Shown here: one piece after another, positions 1-9,300 of the stretch | Layout of the letters: every line of letters starts with the position of its first letter | Position numbering within the stretch: the first letter of the stretch is position 1 | Assembly (NCBI GenBank): GCA_016283355.1 | Contig: JAEEMS010000025.1 | Span: 50,817 to 114,816, forward strand | Origin: Elusimicrobiaceae bacterium | GTDB lineage: Bacteria > Elusimicrobiota > Elusimicrobia > Elusimicrobiales > Elusimicrobiaceae | Length of the DNA: 64,000 bases | Reading direction: 5' to 3' | Translations under genes and position numbers: made by a program | The notes under the pieces: generated by a model | Seen by the model: only the letters and a program-made list of their open reading frames with translations | Told to the model about the DNA's origin: nothing | Databases searched by the model: none

Positions 1-932
1 GCCGACTCAAAAACACGCGGCGTGGCGGAAACGGGCGTGATACCGAACAACCGGTCAAACCAGTTAAAGGGAGAAGCGGTAAACTCGATAGATGCCGAGG
101 AAATAGTGCCTTTTCCGGGGGCGGCTCCTACCAACTGGTAGCGCATTTCCCGGTAATAGAAAACGCGGTCTCCGATAGTTTGGTGCCCCTCGCTGGATCC
201 TGCATCTTCCATGAACAAATTGGATACTTCCGGTGCGTGATAAGGGGCGTTATCAAACGCTTGGGCATAATAAAACCGTACGGCCAATGTAAAGGATTGT
301 CCGACGTAAGGGCGCGAGTTGCTCACAGCCGATACCAAGAAAAACGGTTCGCTTTGGCCGCGTTTATACGCTTGTTGTGTCAGCTCGCGCGAAGTGGAAA
401 GGGTCAACGCTTCTCTGGGGGTTAAGTTCCCGGTGCCGTTAATATGCTCCATCCCGAAAGGCGGAGAAAGCGGATCATCTGCTGGCGGTATATCGGTGGC
501 AGTGTTGGTTGCGGTGGCAGAATCGGTAGCCACGGTAGTGCCGACGACAGCGGGTGTGGGAGAAGAATTGGAGGTAGCGTCGCGGTAAATGCGTATGTTA
601 ATAGGGTCCGTTTGGTAGGTCTGGCCGTTGTAATCAATCCGAATCGGCCCGATGGTGGCATTTCCTACTAAACGCGGAACGAGTATATAACGAAACTCGT
701 ACGATGTCTTGCCGTTGATAGAATAACTATTGGATACTCTGGAATAGACATTGAAAGCGGGTAAACTGGGTAACTGCGGACGAATATTTGTGCCCCCTTG
801 TACATGCAAGGACAGCGTCATTTCATCATCCAGTGAAATTTCTGTTTTATCTACTTGGGCCGTTATTTGGATCTGTGCCCAAACAAGCGGTGTGCACAAC
901 ATCCATACAAACCCTAACCACGCTTTTCTCAT
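1..932 (-). CDS. batD: BatD-like protein, N-terminal part (cut by window edge)
   Basis: The reading frame is open from the ATG at 932 to the left edge, giving 310 residues of the N-terminus. It starts with a signal peptide (MRKAWLGFVWMLCTPLVWA) followed by a beta-rich domain with VDKTEISLDDEMTLSLHV, the usual opening of BatD (oxygen-tolerance) proteins, which sit in the inner membrane and project into the periplasm. A Thr/Ala/Pro-rich linker lies near residues 120-145. The ATG overlaps the stop of the upstream TPR gene as TAATG, so the two are probably translationally coupled. It is the last visible gene of the MoxR/Bat operon. The C-terminal membrane segment is outside the window. Confidence 0.85.
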   Translation of the reverse strand, partial: MRKAWLGFVWMLCTPLVWAQIQITAQVDKTEISLDDEMTLSLHVQGGTNIRPQLPSLPAFNVYSRVSNSYSINGKTSYEFRYILVPRLVGNATIGPIRIDYNGQTYQTDPINIRIYRDATSNSSPTPAVVGTTVATDSATATNTATDIPPADDPLSPPFGMEHINGTGNLTPREALTLSTSRELTQQAYKRGQSEPFFLVSAVSNSRPYVGQSFTLAVRFYYAQAFDNAPYHAPEVSNLFMEDAGSSEGHQTIGDRVFYYREMRYQLVGAAPGKGTISSASIEFTASPFNWFDRLFGITPVSATPRVFES

Positions 933-1603
933 TACCAATCTTTCTCCACGTTAAAATTGTTCCCGCTGCCGCGGCCTTGCTGCGAAGGCGCTTTTTTCTC
1001 GTTGTTGCGGGCCATTTGCAAAATGCGCTCCGCATCTTCTTGGTTCATTTGTTGCGGTTGCGGTTGTTGCTTGGCTTCTTGCTGTTGGTCTTGAGGGGAC
1101 TGCCCACCGTTGTCGGATTGGTCTTTGTTATCCTGGTTGGGAGAATTTTTATCCTCGTTTTTGTCATTTTGTTTGTTTTGGTTATTTTTGCTGGGCGGAT
1201 TGGATAACACCAATTGTAAATTGTGAATGGCTTCTTTGTCGTTGGGATTTTTTAAAATGGCTTGTTTGTAGGATTCGATGGCTTTTTCTTTGTTGTTGGC
1301 GCGGTAATACGTATTGCCCAAATTAAACAACGCATCTTGTTGCAAACGGCTGCCGTCCTGCGCCGATTGGGTAAAAGCTTTTTCGGCAGCGGAATAATCT
1401 TTTAGAAAATAAGACGAAGCTCCCGCCCCAAAGGAGGCCTGCGTGTTTTGCGGTTGTTTCTTTAAAATTTGATTATAAACGTCCAACGCTTGCCCGTATT
1501 TTTGCGACTTATACAGTTTGCCGCCTTCGCGTAAATCCGCCCGCACCCCACCCAGCAAGGGCAGCGCACAAAAACAGCAAAGTAGCGTGAGGTAATGCTT
1601 CAT
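932..1603 (-). CDS. batC: BatC-like periplasmic TPR protein
   Basis: This 223-residue protein has a signal peptide (MKHYLTLLCCFCALPLLGG), then three to four TPR repeats (about residues 25-125). A low-complexity Asn/Gln/Lys/Asp-rich tail follows, ending NNFNVEKDW. In Bat operons the TPR protein is thought to scaffold the VWA proteins. An upstream in-frame ATG at 1702 exists, but it would give an N-terminus overlapping batB. The start at 1603 gives a proper signal peptide and lies 4 bp after the batB stop. The TPR assignment is firm; the batC symbol rests on neighbourhood. Confidence 0.83.
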   Translation of the reverse strand: MKHYLTLLCCFCALPLLGGVRADLREGGKLYKSQKYGQALDVYNQILKKQPQNTQASFGAGASSYFLKDYSAAEKAFTQSAQDGSRLQQDALFNLGNTYYRANNKEKAIESYKQAILKNPNDKEAIHNLQLVLSNPPSKNNQNKQNDKNEDKNSPNQDNKDQSDNGGQSPQDQQQEAKQQPQPQQMNQEDAERILQMARNNEKKAPSQQGRGSGNNFNVEKDW

Positions 1604-1607
1604 ATAT

Positions 1608-2636
1608 TCATTGTACCTTTTTTGAAGATTCTTTTTTCTGTCCGCGCGGCCAAAACAAATAGACGGCCAAACAAAGGATTGCCAGCCCCAACGGGAAGGC
1701 ATAACGGTTTTTGTAAATTTTGTGAGCGGCCGTTTTGGCTGTGGAACGGTCTACCCCTTTTAAAGCGTTTTCTACTTCGTTGGCTACGCGGGCCGGGGAA
1801 GAATAGGCAATGTAGGTGCCTTCGGTGGCTTTTGCCAATTCCACGAGGGTTTTTTCATCCAATTTGGAAACGACGGTTTTTCCCTCTTTGTCTTTCTTGT
1901 ATTCAAGCACTTTGCCGCTTGCATCCACCTTGTCGGGCAGAATAGCTCCCTCTGTTGTGCCGATGCCGATGGCAATCACACGGATATTATTTTGCTGGGC
2001 GACTTGTCGGGCGGCCTGTAATTCTTCCGGGGAATGGTCTTCCCCGTCGGTCAGCAGAATAAGGGCTTTTTTGCCGGGATATTTGGACAACATACGGGCG
2101 GCCAACGTAACCGGCGCGGCTAAAGCAGTTCCCGGAACAGGTAACATATTCGGTTGTAAACGGGCAATAAACGATTCCAACGCTTCCGTATCGGTGGTAA
2201 TCGGGCATTGGATAAACGCTTGCGAAGTAAATGCGATAATGCCGATGCGGTCGTCTTTGAGTTGGTTGACTAACATTTGGAGCATTTGCTTGGCGTTGTC
2301 CAATCGGTCGGGGGAGAGGTCTTGCGCCCGCATGGAAGCCGATACGTCCACCGCAATTACCGTCTGTGCAAATTGGCCTTCGGTCTGTACGATTTCCGTT
2401 CCCCATTGGGGCCCGGCCAACGCCATAAACAGGAAGAAAACCGCTGCTATAAAAAATACGCTGCGCCAAACGGAAGGTGCCCGCAGCGAGGCGGTCAATT
2501 TTTGGTATGCTCCCGCGCCAAACAACGCGTGTACATACCGGTTTTTAAGTCGTTTGCCTAACCACAAAACAAGCAAAAGCCCCAGTAATACCGGTACAAA
2601 ATAGACGAAATAAAAAGGTTTCGCAAATAAATTCAT
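1608..2636 (-). CDS. batB: BatB-like VWA-domain membrane protein
   Basis: This 342-residue protein has two N-terminal membrane helices (residues 10-26 and 58-75) and a von Willebrand A domain (about 90-300). The MIDAS residues are Asp97, Ser99 and Ser101 in DVSAS, with the conserved LLTDGEDHS downstream. A C-terminal helix (FPLGLAILCLAVYLFW) is followed by a basic tail. This is the topology of BatA/BatB proteins of the aerotolerance operon, which hold the VWA domain in the periplasm between membrane anchors. It directly follows batA with no intergenic base, and their VWA domains are clearly related (paralogues). Confidence 0.88.
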   Translation of the reverse strand: MNLFAKPFYFVYFVPVLLGLLLVLWLGKRLKNRYVHALFGAGAYQKLTASLRAPSVWRSVFFIAAVFFLFMALAGPQWGTEIVQTEGQFAQTVIAVDVSASMRAQDLSPDRLDNAKQMLQMLVNQLKDDRIGIIAFTSQAFIQCPITTDTEALESFIARLQPNMLPVPGTALAAPVTLAARMLSKYPGKKALILLTDGEDHSPEELQAARQVAQQNNIRVIAIGIGTTEGAILPDKVDASGKVLEYKKDKEGKTVVSKLDEKTLVELAKATEGTYIAYSSPARVANEVENALKGVDRSTAKTAAHKIYKNRYAFPLGLAILCLAVYLFWPRGQKKESSKKVQ

Positions 2637-3764
2637 TTAAGGTACCTTTATAAAAACAAGTTTTTCCAAAAAGAAAGCAACCAATATGCCGCCCAATGCC
2701 CACAGCAAAAGCGGGAAATAAACGTCCGTTTTATTGACGGAAGAAGACGGCGTGAAAACGGTTGTTTCCAATTCGTTGATTTTTTCGTAAATTTGCTCGA
2801 GTTCCCGTTCGTTTTTTGCGCGGTAGAATTTGCCGCCCGTCAAATTGGCAATTTCCATCAGAAGTCCTTCGTTAATTTCATCTTCCTCACTGGAGAAAGC
2901 CGTTTCGCCCGGCGCACTGGCGGTGCCAATGGTGTAGACACGGATGTTGTAACTTTGGGCTGCTTTGGCTGCTAAAACCGGCGTGACGGCCCCGGCGTTG
3001 GAATCTCCGTCCGTGAGTAAAATGATTACTTTGCTTTTGGCTTTGCTGTCTTTGAGGTGGTTGACCGCTACGCCCAGTCCGTCACCAATGGCGGTCCAAT
3101 GCGGGTCCACCATACCTAAAAACATGGTAGAGATATATTCTTGCAGGGCTTCGTGGTCCAGGGTAAGCGGAACTTGCAACATGGCCTGATTGGCAAATAC
3201 CACTAAGCCGATCCGGTCGCTGGGGCGCTTGGTCACAAAGCGTTTGGCGGTTTCTTGGGCAGCAATAAACCGGTTGGGCAAGAAATCTTGTTTTTGCATG
3301 GAGGCCGACACGTCCATCAGTAGCATAATGTCCACGCCTTCGGTAGGGGGGAGAACGGTGCGTTCTACTCGCATGGGCCGTGCCAATGCTACAATGAGCA
3401 AACATAAACTGAGCAAGTAAATAAATTGCGGTAACCAATCGGTAAACAACACGCGCAACGAAGTTTGTTCCGGTTGTAAATGTGCTAACGGAAAATGAAT
3501 GCGGCGGTTGAAATTCCCCTTATATAAAGAGGCCGCTACCGCAATGGCAAAAGGAAGGACCAACAAAAGCAAAGCATACGGTCGGGCGAATTCTACGTGA
3601 GTGGCCAGGAAACGGGTAAACACCATGGCAAAAAAACTAAAAATCGTCAGCCCGCTCAAAATGGCCAACAGCCATAGTTGCAAACGCTGATTTTTTGTGT
3701 AAAACGAACGGCTGATGACGGCCGCAAAAAGCAAAATGAGGAAGATAAAAAATAAAGCGGTCAT
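2637..3764 (-). CDS. batA: BatA-like VWA-domain membrane protein
   Basis: This 375-residue protein has N-terminal helices at about 1-20, 31-52, 60-80 and 108-128, then a VWA domain with MIDAS Asp151-Ser153-Ser155 (DVSAS). LLTDGDSNAG follows, and a C-terminal helix lies close to the end. It is the paralogue of the next gene (BatB). The start overlaps the stop of the upstream DUF4381-like gene by 4 bases (ATGA), consistent with coupled translation. Known family role: VWA partners of MoxR AAA+ ATPases. The actual substrate in this organism is unknown. Confidence 0.88.
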   Translation of the reverse strand: MTALFFIFLILLFAAVISRSFYTKNQRLQLWLLAILSGLTIFSFFAMVFTRFLATHVEFARPYALLLLVLPFAIAVAASLYKGNFNRRIHFPLAHLQPEQTSLRVLFTDWLPQFIYLLSLCLLIVALARPMRVERTVLPPTEGVDIMLLMDVSASMQKQDFLPNRFIAAQETAKRFVTKRPSDRIGLVVFANQAMLQVPLTLDHEALQEYISTMFLGMVDPHWTAIGDGLGVAVNHLKDSKAKSKVIILLTDGDSNAGAVTPVLAAKAAQSYNIRVYTIGTASAPGETAFSSEEDEINEGLLMEIANLTGGKFYRAKNERELEQIYEKINELETTVFTPSSSVNKTDVYFPLLLWALGGILVAFFLEKLVFIKVP

Positions 3765-4672
3765 TTTTTCTCCTCCTGGGTGGTGGGCGGTTGCGGAGTT
3801 GTTTTACGGATGAGCGTTTGCAAATAGGTAATATCCCGGTTGCGTTGCGCTTCCGAAGGAACAACCTTGGCAAATTTTACCAAATCTCCGGCGGTTAAAA
3901 ATTCTTTCAGTTCCGGCAGTACGGGGTTTAAACCGTTTATTTTTTTAGCATGGCGCAACAGTTCGGTGGAAGTGTCGGCCGAAGCATCCATAGAGAAGCG
4001 GCGCCACAGGTATTCGCGCAGAATGTCAAAAAGCGAAATGTAGAAAATTTTGTATTGTTGTTTTTCCCATAGGCCGCTATTAACGAGAGCGTCAATTTTG
4101 GACAGTGCAATCACGTGGCAAGGGCGGTTGTCCACTTCTTTGCCGAAACGTTGCCAGGCCGGGCCTTGGTCTTCCGTTTTTTTGCGTCCCCAGAATAATA
4201 AATAAAGGATGATTCCCAATATAAGCGCTACGAGTAACCATTTGAGCCAACTTACCGGAACTTTCGGGTTGCGGATTTCGCGCAAGTTAGGGTCTTTAAA
4301 TAACCGGACGGGTTTAACGGTAATCGGGAATTCCAACGTGTGGGAAGACGGTGCCGTTGTGGCCGATTGTACGTCCAGCGTGACGGTAAAAGTGGAGAGT
4401 TGCAGCGCAAAAGGCATTACGGTAAAACGGAAAGCGGTGGTGCCGGGGGAAGTTTGTTCTTGTTGCTTATCGGTGATTTCAAAATCTTGTGTGGCCGGTT
4501 GGCTGCTCAACGTAACGGTAGTGCCGGGCGTGTGGGTAACAATCAGCGCTGCCTCAAAAGGTTGTGCGAATGAGGCCGTTTCGGGCACGTGGGACTCTGC
4601 CACCTGCACCGTTTGCGCACGGCCGGGTACGAGACAAAGGATACAGGCAAAAAGAAAAATCAATTTTTTCAT
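3761..4672 (-). CDS. Bat-operon membrane protein, DUF4381/BatE-like
   Basis: This 303-residue protein has a signal peptide (MKKLIFLFACILCLVPGRA), a beta-rich periplasmic domain (about 20-140) and one membrane helix (WLLVALILGIILYLLFWG). Its cytosolic helical region carries YISLFDILREYLWRRF and then TSTELLRH, which resembles the DUF4381 pattern found between DUF58 and VWA genes in MoxR operons. I chose the ATG at 4672 over the in-frame start at 4747 because it gives the signal peptide and does not overlap the DUF58 gene. The exact family is an inference from pattern and position. Confidence 0.75.
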   Translation of the reverse strand: MKKLIFLFACILCLVPGRAQTVQVAESHVPETASFAQPFEAALIVTHTPGTTVTLSSQPATQDFEITDKQQEQTSPGTTAFRFTVMPFALQLSTFTVTLDVQSATTAPSSHTLEFPITVKPVRLFKDPNLREIRNPKVPVSWLKWLLVALILGIILYLLFWGRKKTEDQGPAWQRFGKEVDNRPCHVIALSKIDALVNSGLWEKQQYKIFYISLFDILREYLWRRFSMDASADTSTELLRHAKKINGLNPVLPELKEFLTAGDLVKFAKVVPSEAQRNRDITYLQTLIRKTTPQPPTTQEEKK

Positions 4673-4673
4673 A

Positions 4674-5579
4674 TTATTTCCGTATTTTTTTAGCCCGCTG
4701 TTTGAAAAACGCAATGACAGGATCGGCTGTGGAGCCGGCCGTATCAATTAAAATCGGTTCTACTTTGTAGGGCTGAAATAATTTTTTCAAATCGTCGCTT
4801 TGGTGTTGACGGTAATTTTGCAATGCCTGGTTGAGTTCACCCGAGGCCAAACTGAGTGTATCTTCTTCGCCTGTTTCCGGGTCCGTTACTTGCAAACAGA
4901 CAGGCAACCGCGGCAAGGAAAGTTCCCGTTTGTCCTGCAGAATAACCGGGATTAAATCAAATTTTTTGGCGGCCAATTTAAACGGTTTTTCGAAGGAAGA
5001 GACCGGGGAAATAAAGTCCGACATTAAAATCAAAATCCCGGAGTGTTTCATCACTTTTAAAAGTGTTTCCAAACACAAGCCGATATCGGTTTTACGGTGT
5101 TTGGGTTCAAAAGCCACCAGTTCGCGGATAAGGCGTAAAATATGTTTTTGGCCTTTGCGCGGCGGCAGGAAAAGTTCCACTTGGTCCGAGAATAACAAAA
5201 GCCCGACTTTATCGTTGTTATGCAGCGCCGAGAATGCAAACAACGCGGCTAACTCCGCGGCGGCTTCCAATTTAAGTTTATCGGCCGAACCGAAATGTTG
5301 CGAACCGGATACATCACACGCGATAAACAGCGTCAGTTCGCGCTCTTCGTTAAATTTTTTAATGTAGGGGACCCCGGTGCGGGCAGTGACGTTCCAGTCG
5401 ATATTGCGCACGTCATCGCCGGGGGAGTATTCCCGCACTTCGGAAAATTCAATCCCCTGGCCTTTAAACGTGCTTAAATATTCTCCGGCAAACGTCTCCG
5501 ATACCAATTTATTGGTTTGGATTTCAATCTGCCGGACTTTTTTTAATATTTCCGCTGTGTCCACGCGGTCCTCCGGCAC
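4674..5579 (-). CDS. DUF58 family protein
   Basis: This 301-residue cytosolic protein has the DUF58 signature EFSEVREYSPGDDVRNIDWN and then a degenerate VWA-like fold (DVSGSQHFGS). The start is a GTG at 5579, overlapping the MoxR stop as TAGTG. Its N-terminus LKKVRQIEIQTNKLV matches the usual DUF58 beginning, so the GTG is well supported. DUF58 proteins are constant partners of MoxR ATPases and are thought to be their adaptors or clients. No membrane segment is seen. Confidence 0.9.
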   Translation of the reverse strand: MPEDRVDTAEILKKVRQIEIQTNKLVSETFAGEYLSTFKGQGIEFSEVREYSPGDDVRNIDWNVTARTGVPYIKKFNEERELTLFIACDVSGSQHFGSADKLKLEAAAELAALFAFSALHNNDKVGLLLFSDQVELFLPPRKGQKHILRLIRELVAFEPKHRKTDIGLCLETLLKVMKHSGILILMSDFISPVSSFEKPFKLAAKKFDLIPVILQDKRELSLPRLPVCLQVTDPETGEEDTLSLASGELNQALQNYRQHQSDDLKKLFQPYKVEPILIDTAGSTADPVIAFFKQRAKKIRK

Positions 5580-6562
5580 TACGGTACATCAACCGTATCG
5601 AAAATCTGTTTGACAATCTGGTCCGAGGTGACGTTTTCGGCCTCGGCTTCATACGACAAAAGCACGCGGTGGCGTAGCACATCCAAACCGATGGCTTTGA
5701 TGTCTTCGGGGGTAACGTAACCGCGACCGTTTAAGAAGGCATAGGCCTTGGCGGCTTGCGTCAGGAAAATGGTGGCACGCGGGCTGGCCCCGTACGCAAT
5801 ATAGGAAGACAATTTTTCCAACCCTACGTCTTTGGGATTGCGGGTGGCAAACACTAAGCTGACGATATAATTTTTGATTTTATCGTCCACATAAATACCG
5901 TCGCACACTTGGCGGGCTTTGAGGATCATTTCCGGGGTAACTTGGGAATTTAGTTCAATTTTTTGGTGGCTTGCCATTCGTTCCAAAATCTGTTTTTCTT
6001 CGTCTTTGGTCGGGTAGGTGACAAGCACTTTAAGCATAAAGCGGTCCACTTGCGCTTCGGGCAAGGGGTAGGTACCTTCTTGTTCCACCGGGTTTTGGGT
6101 GGCCAGTACCATAAAAGGAGCGGGAAGGGGGTAGGTTTTCTCGCCGATGGTTACTTGGCGTTCCTGCATGGCTTCCAAGAGGGCGCTTTGCACTTTGGCG
6201 GGGGAACGGTTGATTTCATCGGCCAGCACAAAGTTGGCAAAAATCGGCCCGCGTTTGGGATAGAACAAGCCGTCTTTGGGGTTGAAAATCAGCGTACCGG
6301 TAATATCGGCCGGTAACAAATCCGGGGTAAATTGGATGCGTTGGAAAACGCCGTGAATGGCTTGGGCCAACGTTTTAACCGCCAACGTTTTGGCCAAACC
6401 CGGTACACCCTCAATAAGTACGTGCCCGTCGGCCAGTAAGGCCACTAACATTTTTTCCAGCAGGGCTTCTTGCCCTACGATTACTTTACTGATTTCCCGT
6501 TTTAAATCTTGCAGAAATAAACTTTCTTGTTGTGCTTGTTTGTTGATGGTAGAAATATCCAT
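5579..6562 (-). CDS. moxR: MoxR family AAA+ ATPase
   Basis: This 327-residue AAA+ ATPase has Walker A GVPGLAKT (residues 52-59), Walker B LADEIN (113-118), the MoxR signature ATQNPVEQEGTYPLPEAQ and sensor/lid residues in the C-terminal third. MoxR proteins are chaperone-like ATPases that act on or through the VWA proteins encoded downstream. It is the first gene of a tightly packed operon (moxR, DUF58, DUF4381-like, batA, batB, batC, batD). A good sigma-70 promoter lies just upstream (6592-6620), leaving a leader of roughly 20-30 nt. Confidence 0.93.
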   Translation of the reverse strand: MDISTINKQAQQESLFLQDLKREISKVIVGQEALLEKMLVALLADGHVLIEGVPGLAKTLAVKTLAQAIHGVFQRIQFTPDLLPADITGTLIFNPKDGLFYPKRGPIFANFVLADEINRSPAKVQSALLEAMQERQVTIGEKTYPLPAPFMVLATQNPVEQEGTYPLPEAQVDRFMLKVLVTYPTKDEEKQILERMASHQKIELNSQVTPEMILKARQVCDGIYVDDKIKNYIVSLVFATRNPKDVGLEKLSSYIAYGASPRATIFLTQAAKAYAFLNGRGYVTPEDIKAIGLDVLRHRVLLSYEAEAENVTSDQIVKQIFDTVDVP

Positions 6563-6591
6563 ACAGCAACCCCCTAGTGGTATTTTCTTAC

Positions 6592-6620
6592 ATTATAAAA
6601 AAAATAAACAAGTTTGTGAA
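6592..6620 (-). promoter_or_regulatory. Sigma-70 type promoter of the moxR-bat operon
   Basis: Read on the minus strand, a -35 TTCACA (6615-6620) and a perfect -10 TATAAT (6592-6597) are separated by 17 bp. They stand about 30 bp upstream of the moxR ATG, with an AGGGGG ribosome-binding stretch in the short leader. Confidence 0.75.
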
Positions 6621-6632
6621 GGTAAAAAAGGA

Positions 6633-7733
6633 TTATTTTTTGAATCGTTTGAGTTGCTTTTTTCTTTTGTAATGGCGTATTAATTTAACGGCGCAATAGA
6701 TGCAACAGCCATACGCAAATAAAAGGGGCGGAAGGAAGATTAGAATCCCCACACGTGGCAGGGTGGACACAAACAGCGTCAACAAAACGGCGGCTGTTGT
6801 TACGAAAATGAGGTTCAAAATATATTTATCTGCTTGCTCGGCAGAAAGCGGTACGGGCATGCTTTGATGCGAATGGGTACCCGTGCGCAAGTGGGTTTGA
6901 ATTTGTTCTTCCACAAAATTCCGGTAATCTGTCACAAGGTTGCCGGTGCTTTCCCCTGCGCTTAACGGACGAGAAGGAGGTTGGTTGGACGAGGCATTGC
7001 TCAGTTCTTCGTAAAGATCACGGTTACTACCGGCGTTGTTTTTTAATAGGGCGGCGTAACGTTGCACATCCTGTATGTCGGAGGGATTGTCTTGAAATAA
7101 GCGTTCCTGGCCGCTTCCTTTGTAAGGGGTGGAACTATATGGAACTGTAAACTTATACGAAAAAGAAGCAAAACGGTTGGCGTAATCCAATAACGGAAAA
7201 ATCCCTTCTATATCGCAAAAGTGAATAAATGTGTAAATAGCTGTTTTGTGCCCAAAGGATAATGTTAACGACGTCACCCGGGGGGTCCATGTTTTATCGA
7301 AATGTCGTTTCTTGTCAATGTGAATCGTTAACTGCAGGGACGTTTGTTCGTAAGCAAGAAAAACGGGTTCCTCCTTCAGCAATAAAACGCCCGTGGGTTG
7401 AAAATCAAGCTCGGTGATATCGTCTCTTTTAGCGAGGGGAACATCCCGAAAAAATAAGAAAAAATAGTACTGCGTGCCAATAACAAATAACGCGTACAAC
7501 GTGGCTGCAACCAACACGAGCGTCAGTAAAAAATCTTGATCGGCGATGGTTGCTTTCATTGTTCCCAACCACAGCTTAAAAGGGGTGGCCCAACTGCCTG
7601 TGTACCAACGGCAAATTACCCAAGCAAGCGGAACGCCCGCCACGATCAGCCAACGAAACAATTCCCGGCCGGAGGGTAATTGGATGTTTCCTAGATTAAA
7701 TCCGTCTGTGGAAAGATTGATCTTGTATTTCAT
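6633..7733 (-). CDS. Membrane protein of a three-gene paralogous array (copy 1)
   Basis: This 366-residue protein belongs to no family I recognise. It has membrane helices at about residues 27-44 and 69-92 and a C-terminal pair (about 305-352). Between them is a soluble region containing LDFQPTGVLLL, YEQTSLQLTIHIDK and RFASFSYKF. The same ordered motifs occur in the next two genes upstream (7734-8387 and 8492-9232), so the three are paralogues. It starts immediately after the stop of copy 2 (no gap), suggesting co-transcription. An acidic/polar linker with Ser/Pro lies near 240-265. Function is unknown. Confidence 0.75.
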   Translation of the reverse strand: MKYKINLSTDGFNLGNIQLPSGRELFRWLIVAGVPLAWVICRWYTGSWATPFKLWLGTMKATIADQDFLLTLVLVAATLYALFVIGTQYYFFLFFRDVPLAKRDDITELDFQPTGVLLLKEEPVFLAYEQTSLQLTIHIDKKRHFDKTWTPRVTSLTLSFGHKTAIYTFIHFCDIEGIFPLLDYANRFASFSYKFTVPYSSTPYKGSGQERLFQDNPSDIQDVQRYAALLKNNAGSNRDLYEELSNASSNQPPSRPLSAGESTGNLVTDYRNFVEEQIQTHLRTGTHSHQSMPVPLSAEQADKYILNLIFVTTAAVLLTLFVSTLPRVGILIFLPPLLFAYGCCIYCAVKLIRHYKRKKQLKRFKK

Positions 7734-8387
7734 TTATCTTCGTTGCAGTTGTTTCAATTTATTTTTGGTCCGGGAGTAACGCCATAAATTGCGCACACCG
7801 TCTAACGCCAACAATACTATCAATCCGGTAAACAGCCAAATGATGAAGCGGTTTTCGGGTGTTTTAGCTGTGGGAAGGAGGAGAAAGATAAAACAACACA
7901 ATAAAATGCTTATCCAAACCAATCCTACACAAATACTAAAGATTCGTCTTGGCGGGAAGGGTAAATGAATGCCGTATCTTTGATGGTTTTGAATTTGTTC
8001 CCGTACAAATTGTTGGTAATCCAATAAACTGTTGCGAGAACTGTGTTTTTGAAAAGTATACGAAAATCCGCCAAAGCGGGAGGTAAGTTCCAAAAGCGGG
8101 AAAATTTCTTCAAACCCGCAACGATGTTCCACCGAATAAGTAACGCCTTCATAAGTAAATTCCAGCGTGAGTTGAATTACTTTATTCACGTGACCGTTTT
8201 TGCCTTGGCGGACGCGGTCAATGTGAATCACCATTTCCAGCGACGTTTGGTCGTAAGGTAAAACGATGGGAAGTTTCCCTTCTAAGATAACGTCGGCCGG
8301 TTGAAAATCTAAGGCCCGTATATTTTGATTATCGCCGCTGCCGAAGATCTTTGCAAGTGAAAACGGAGGATTGATTTTAAATTTCAT
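7734..8387 (-). CDS. Membrane protein of a three-gene paralogous array (copy 2)
   Basis: This 217-residue protein is the shortest member of the array. It keeps LDFQPADVILEG, YDQTSLEMVIHID, the FPLLELTSRFGGFSYTF motif and the C-terminal helix pair (about 145-190), but lacks the N-terminal helix pair of copies 1 and 3. I chose the ATG at 8387 because it gives MKFKI, aligned with MKYKI and MRLKI of the paralogues; in-frame starts at 8396 and 8405 are possible. No clear Shine-Dalgarno sequence precedes any of them. Function is unknown. Confidence 0.72.
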   Translation of the reverse strand: MKFKINPPFSLAKIFGSGDNQNIRALDFQPADVILEGKLPIVLPYDQTSLEMVIHIDRVRQGKNGHVNKVIQLTLEFTYEGVTYSVEHRCGFEEIFPLLELTSRFGGFSYTFQKHSSRNSLLDYQQFVREQIQNHQRYGIHLPFPPRRIFSICVGLVWISILLCCFIFLLLPTAKTPENRFIIWLFTGLIVLLALDGVRNLWRYSRTKNKLKQLQRR

Positions 8388-8491
8388 ACGCTTCATTGTA
8401 CACAATAAAAAGCGTTTTGTGTGAAGAAACGGAGCGCTCGATTTTCCCGAATTATTGAAAGGATTTTTCTTATTAAAAAGTTCCCGGGTTG

Positions 8492-9232
8492 TTAATTGGG
8501 GCGCTTGTTTCGGGGGACGGCTTCTTCCATTTTGTCGGATAAAGTACGTTCAAACATTTTTGCCTCTTCGGAAGGAAATTCCGAAGAAAATATTGCGTTC
8601 GGAGCGTCCGAAACGAGCCCCGCAGGTTTGCAATCATACGTAAAGGCGTATGCAAAATCATGAAAGCGGCTCGCAAACGCTAAAATAGCATCAAGGTCTT
8701 TTGTTTCTGTGCCGGGGGAAAAAGGAGATTTCAAAAGGTACTTTGGGGCATAGGCACGATAATCCACGGCGTGGTCTATTTCAAAAATGGATAATCCGTC
8801 GACCGCATCATGAAAGCGCAGTGTAATCAAGGTAATTCGCGGTATACAGGTAGCATTTGGCCCGAAGGAAATATGCGTGATGCGCAGTATCAGTTTTAAG
8901 CGTAGTGCTTGGTAATCAAATCGTTCGGTTCCGTCTTCATAGTGCACTACCATGTGCGAAGGCATAAAATCGATAGCTTTTGCAATGCGCGTTTTGCTTA
9001 GATGTGCCCAACGCCGATATTTAAAATAGCAATAAAGCGGACGGAGACAAATAAAGAGGAAAAGACACAGGAAGAATTTGACTAAAAAAGAGGAACAGGC
9101 ATCTCGCGGCACCCAGGCGAAGGGACCCCCTATCATTATAAAGCAAAATATCAAAAACAAAAGAAAGGGTAGGCCGATAGCGGATAGAAGATGTAAATTT
9201 TGTGTACCGGGGTGTTTGATTTTAAGGCGCAT
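8492..9232 (-). CDS. Membrane protein of a three-gene paralogous array (copy 3)
   Basis: This 246-residue protein has two N-terminal helices (about 16-38 and 46-68) and a soluble part with IDFMPSHMVVHYEDG, FDYQALRLKLIL and RFHDFAYAFTY, matching the motifs of copies 1 and 2. It lacks the C-terminal helix pair, so copies 1 to 3 differ mainly in which membrane segments they keep. It is the first gene of the array, and its upstream region is shared with the divergent nag operon. Function is unknown. Confidence 0.72.
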   Translation of the reverse strand: MRLKIKHPGTQNLHLLSAIGLPFLLFLIFCFIMIGGPFAWVPRDACSSFLVKFFLCLFLFICLRPLYCYFKYRRWAHLSKTRIAKAIDFMPSHMVVHYEDGTERFDYQALRLKLILRITHISFGPNATCIPRITLITLRFHDAVDGLSIFEIDHAVDYRAYAPKYLLKSPFSPGTETKDLDAILAFASRFHDFAYAFTYDCKPAGLVSDAPNAIFSSEFPSEEAKMFERTLSDKMEEAVPRNKRPN

Positions 9233-9300
9233 GAGGAATCCTGTTTGCGTGTTTAAATTCCTTTCATTTTAAAAAATTTATTTTCAAAAATAAAGTCCTC

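Noticed and set aside
1604..1702. N-terminal extension of the TPR gene
   Set aside because: It overlaps the coding end of batB and hides a clean signal peptide that begins at 1603.
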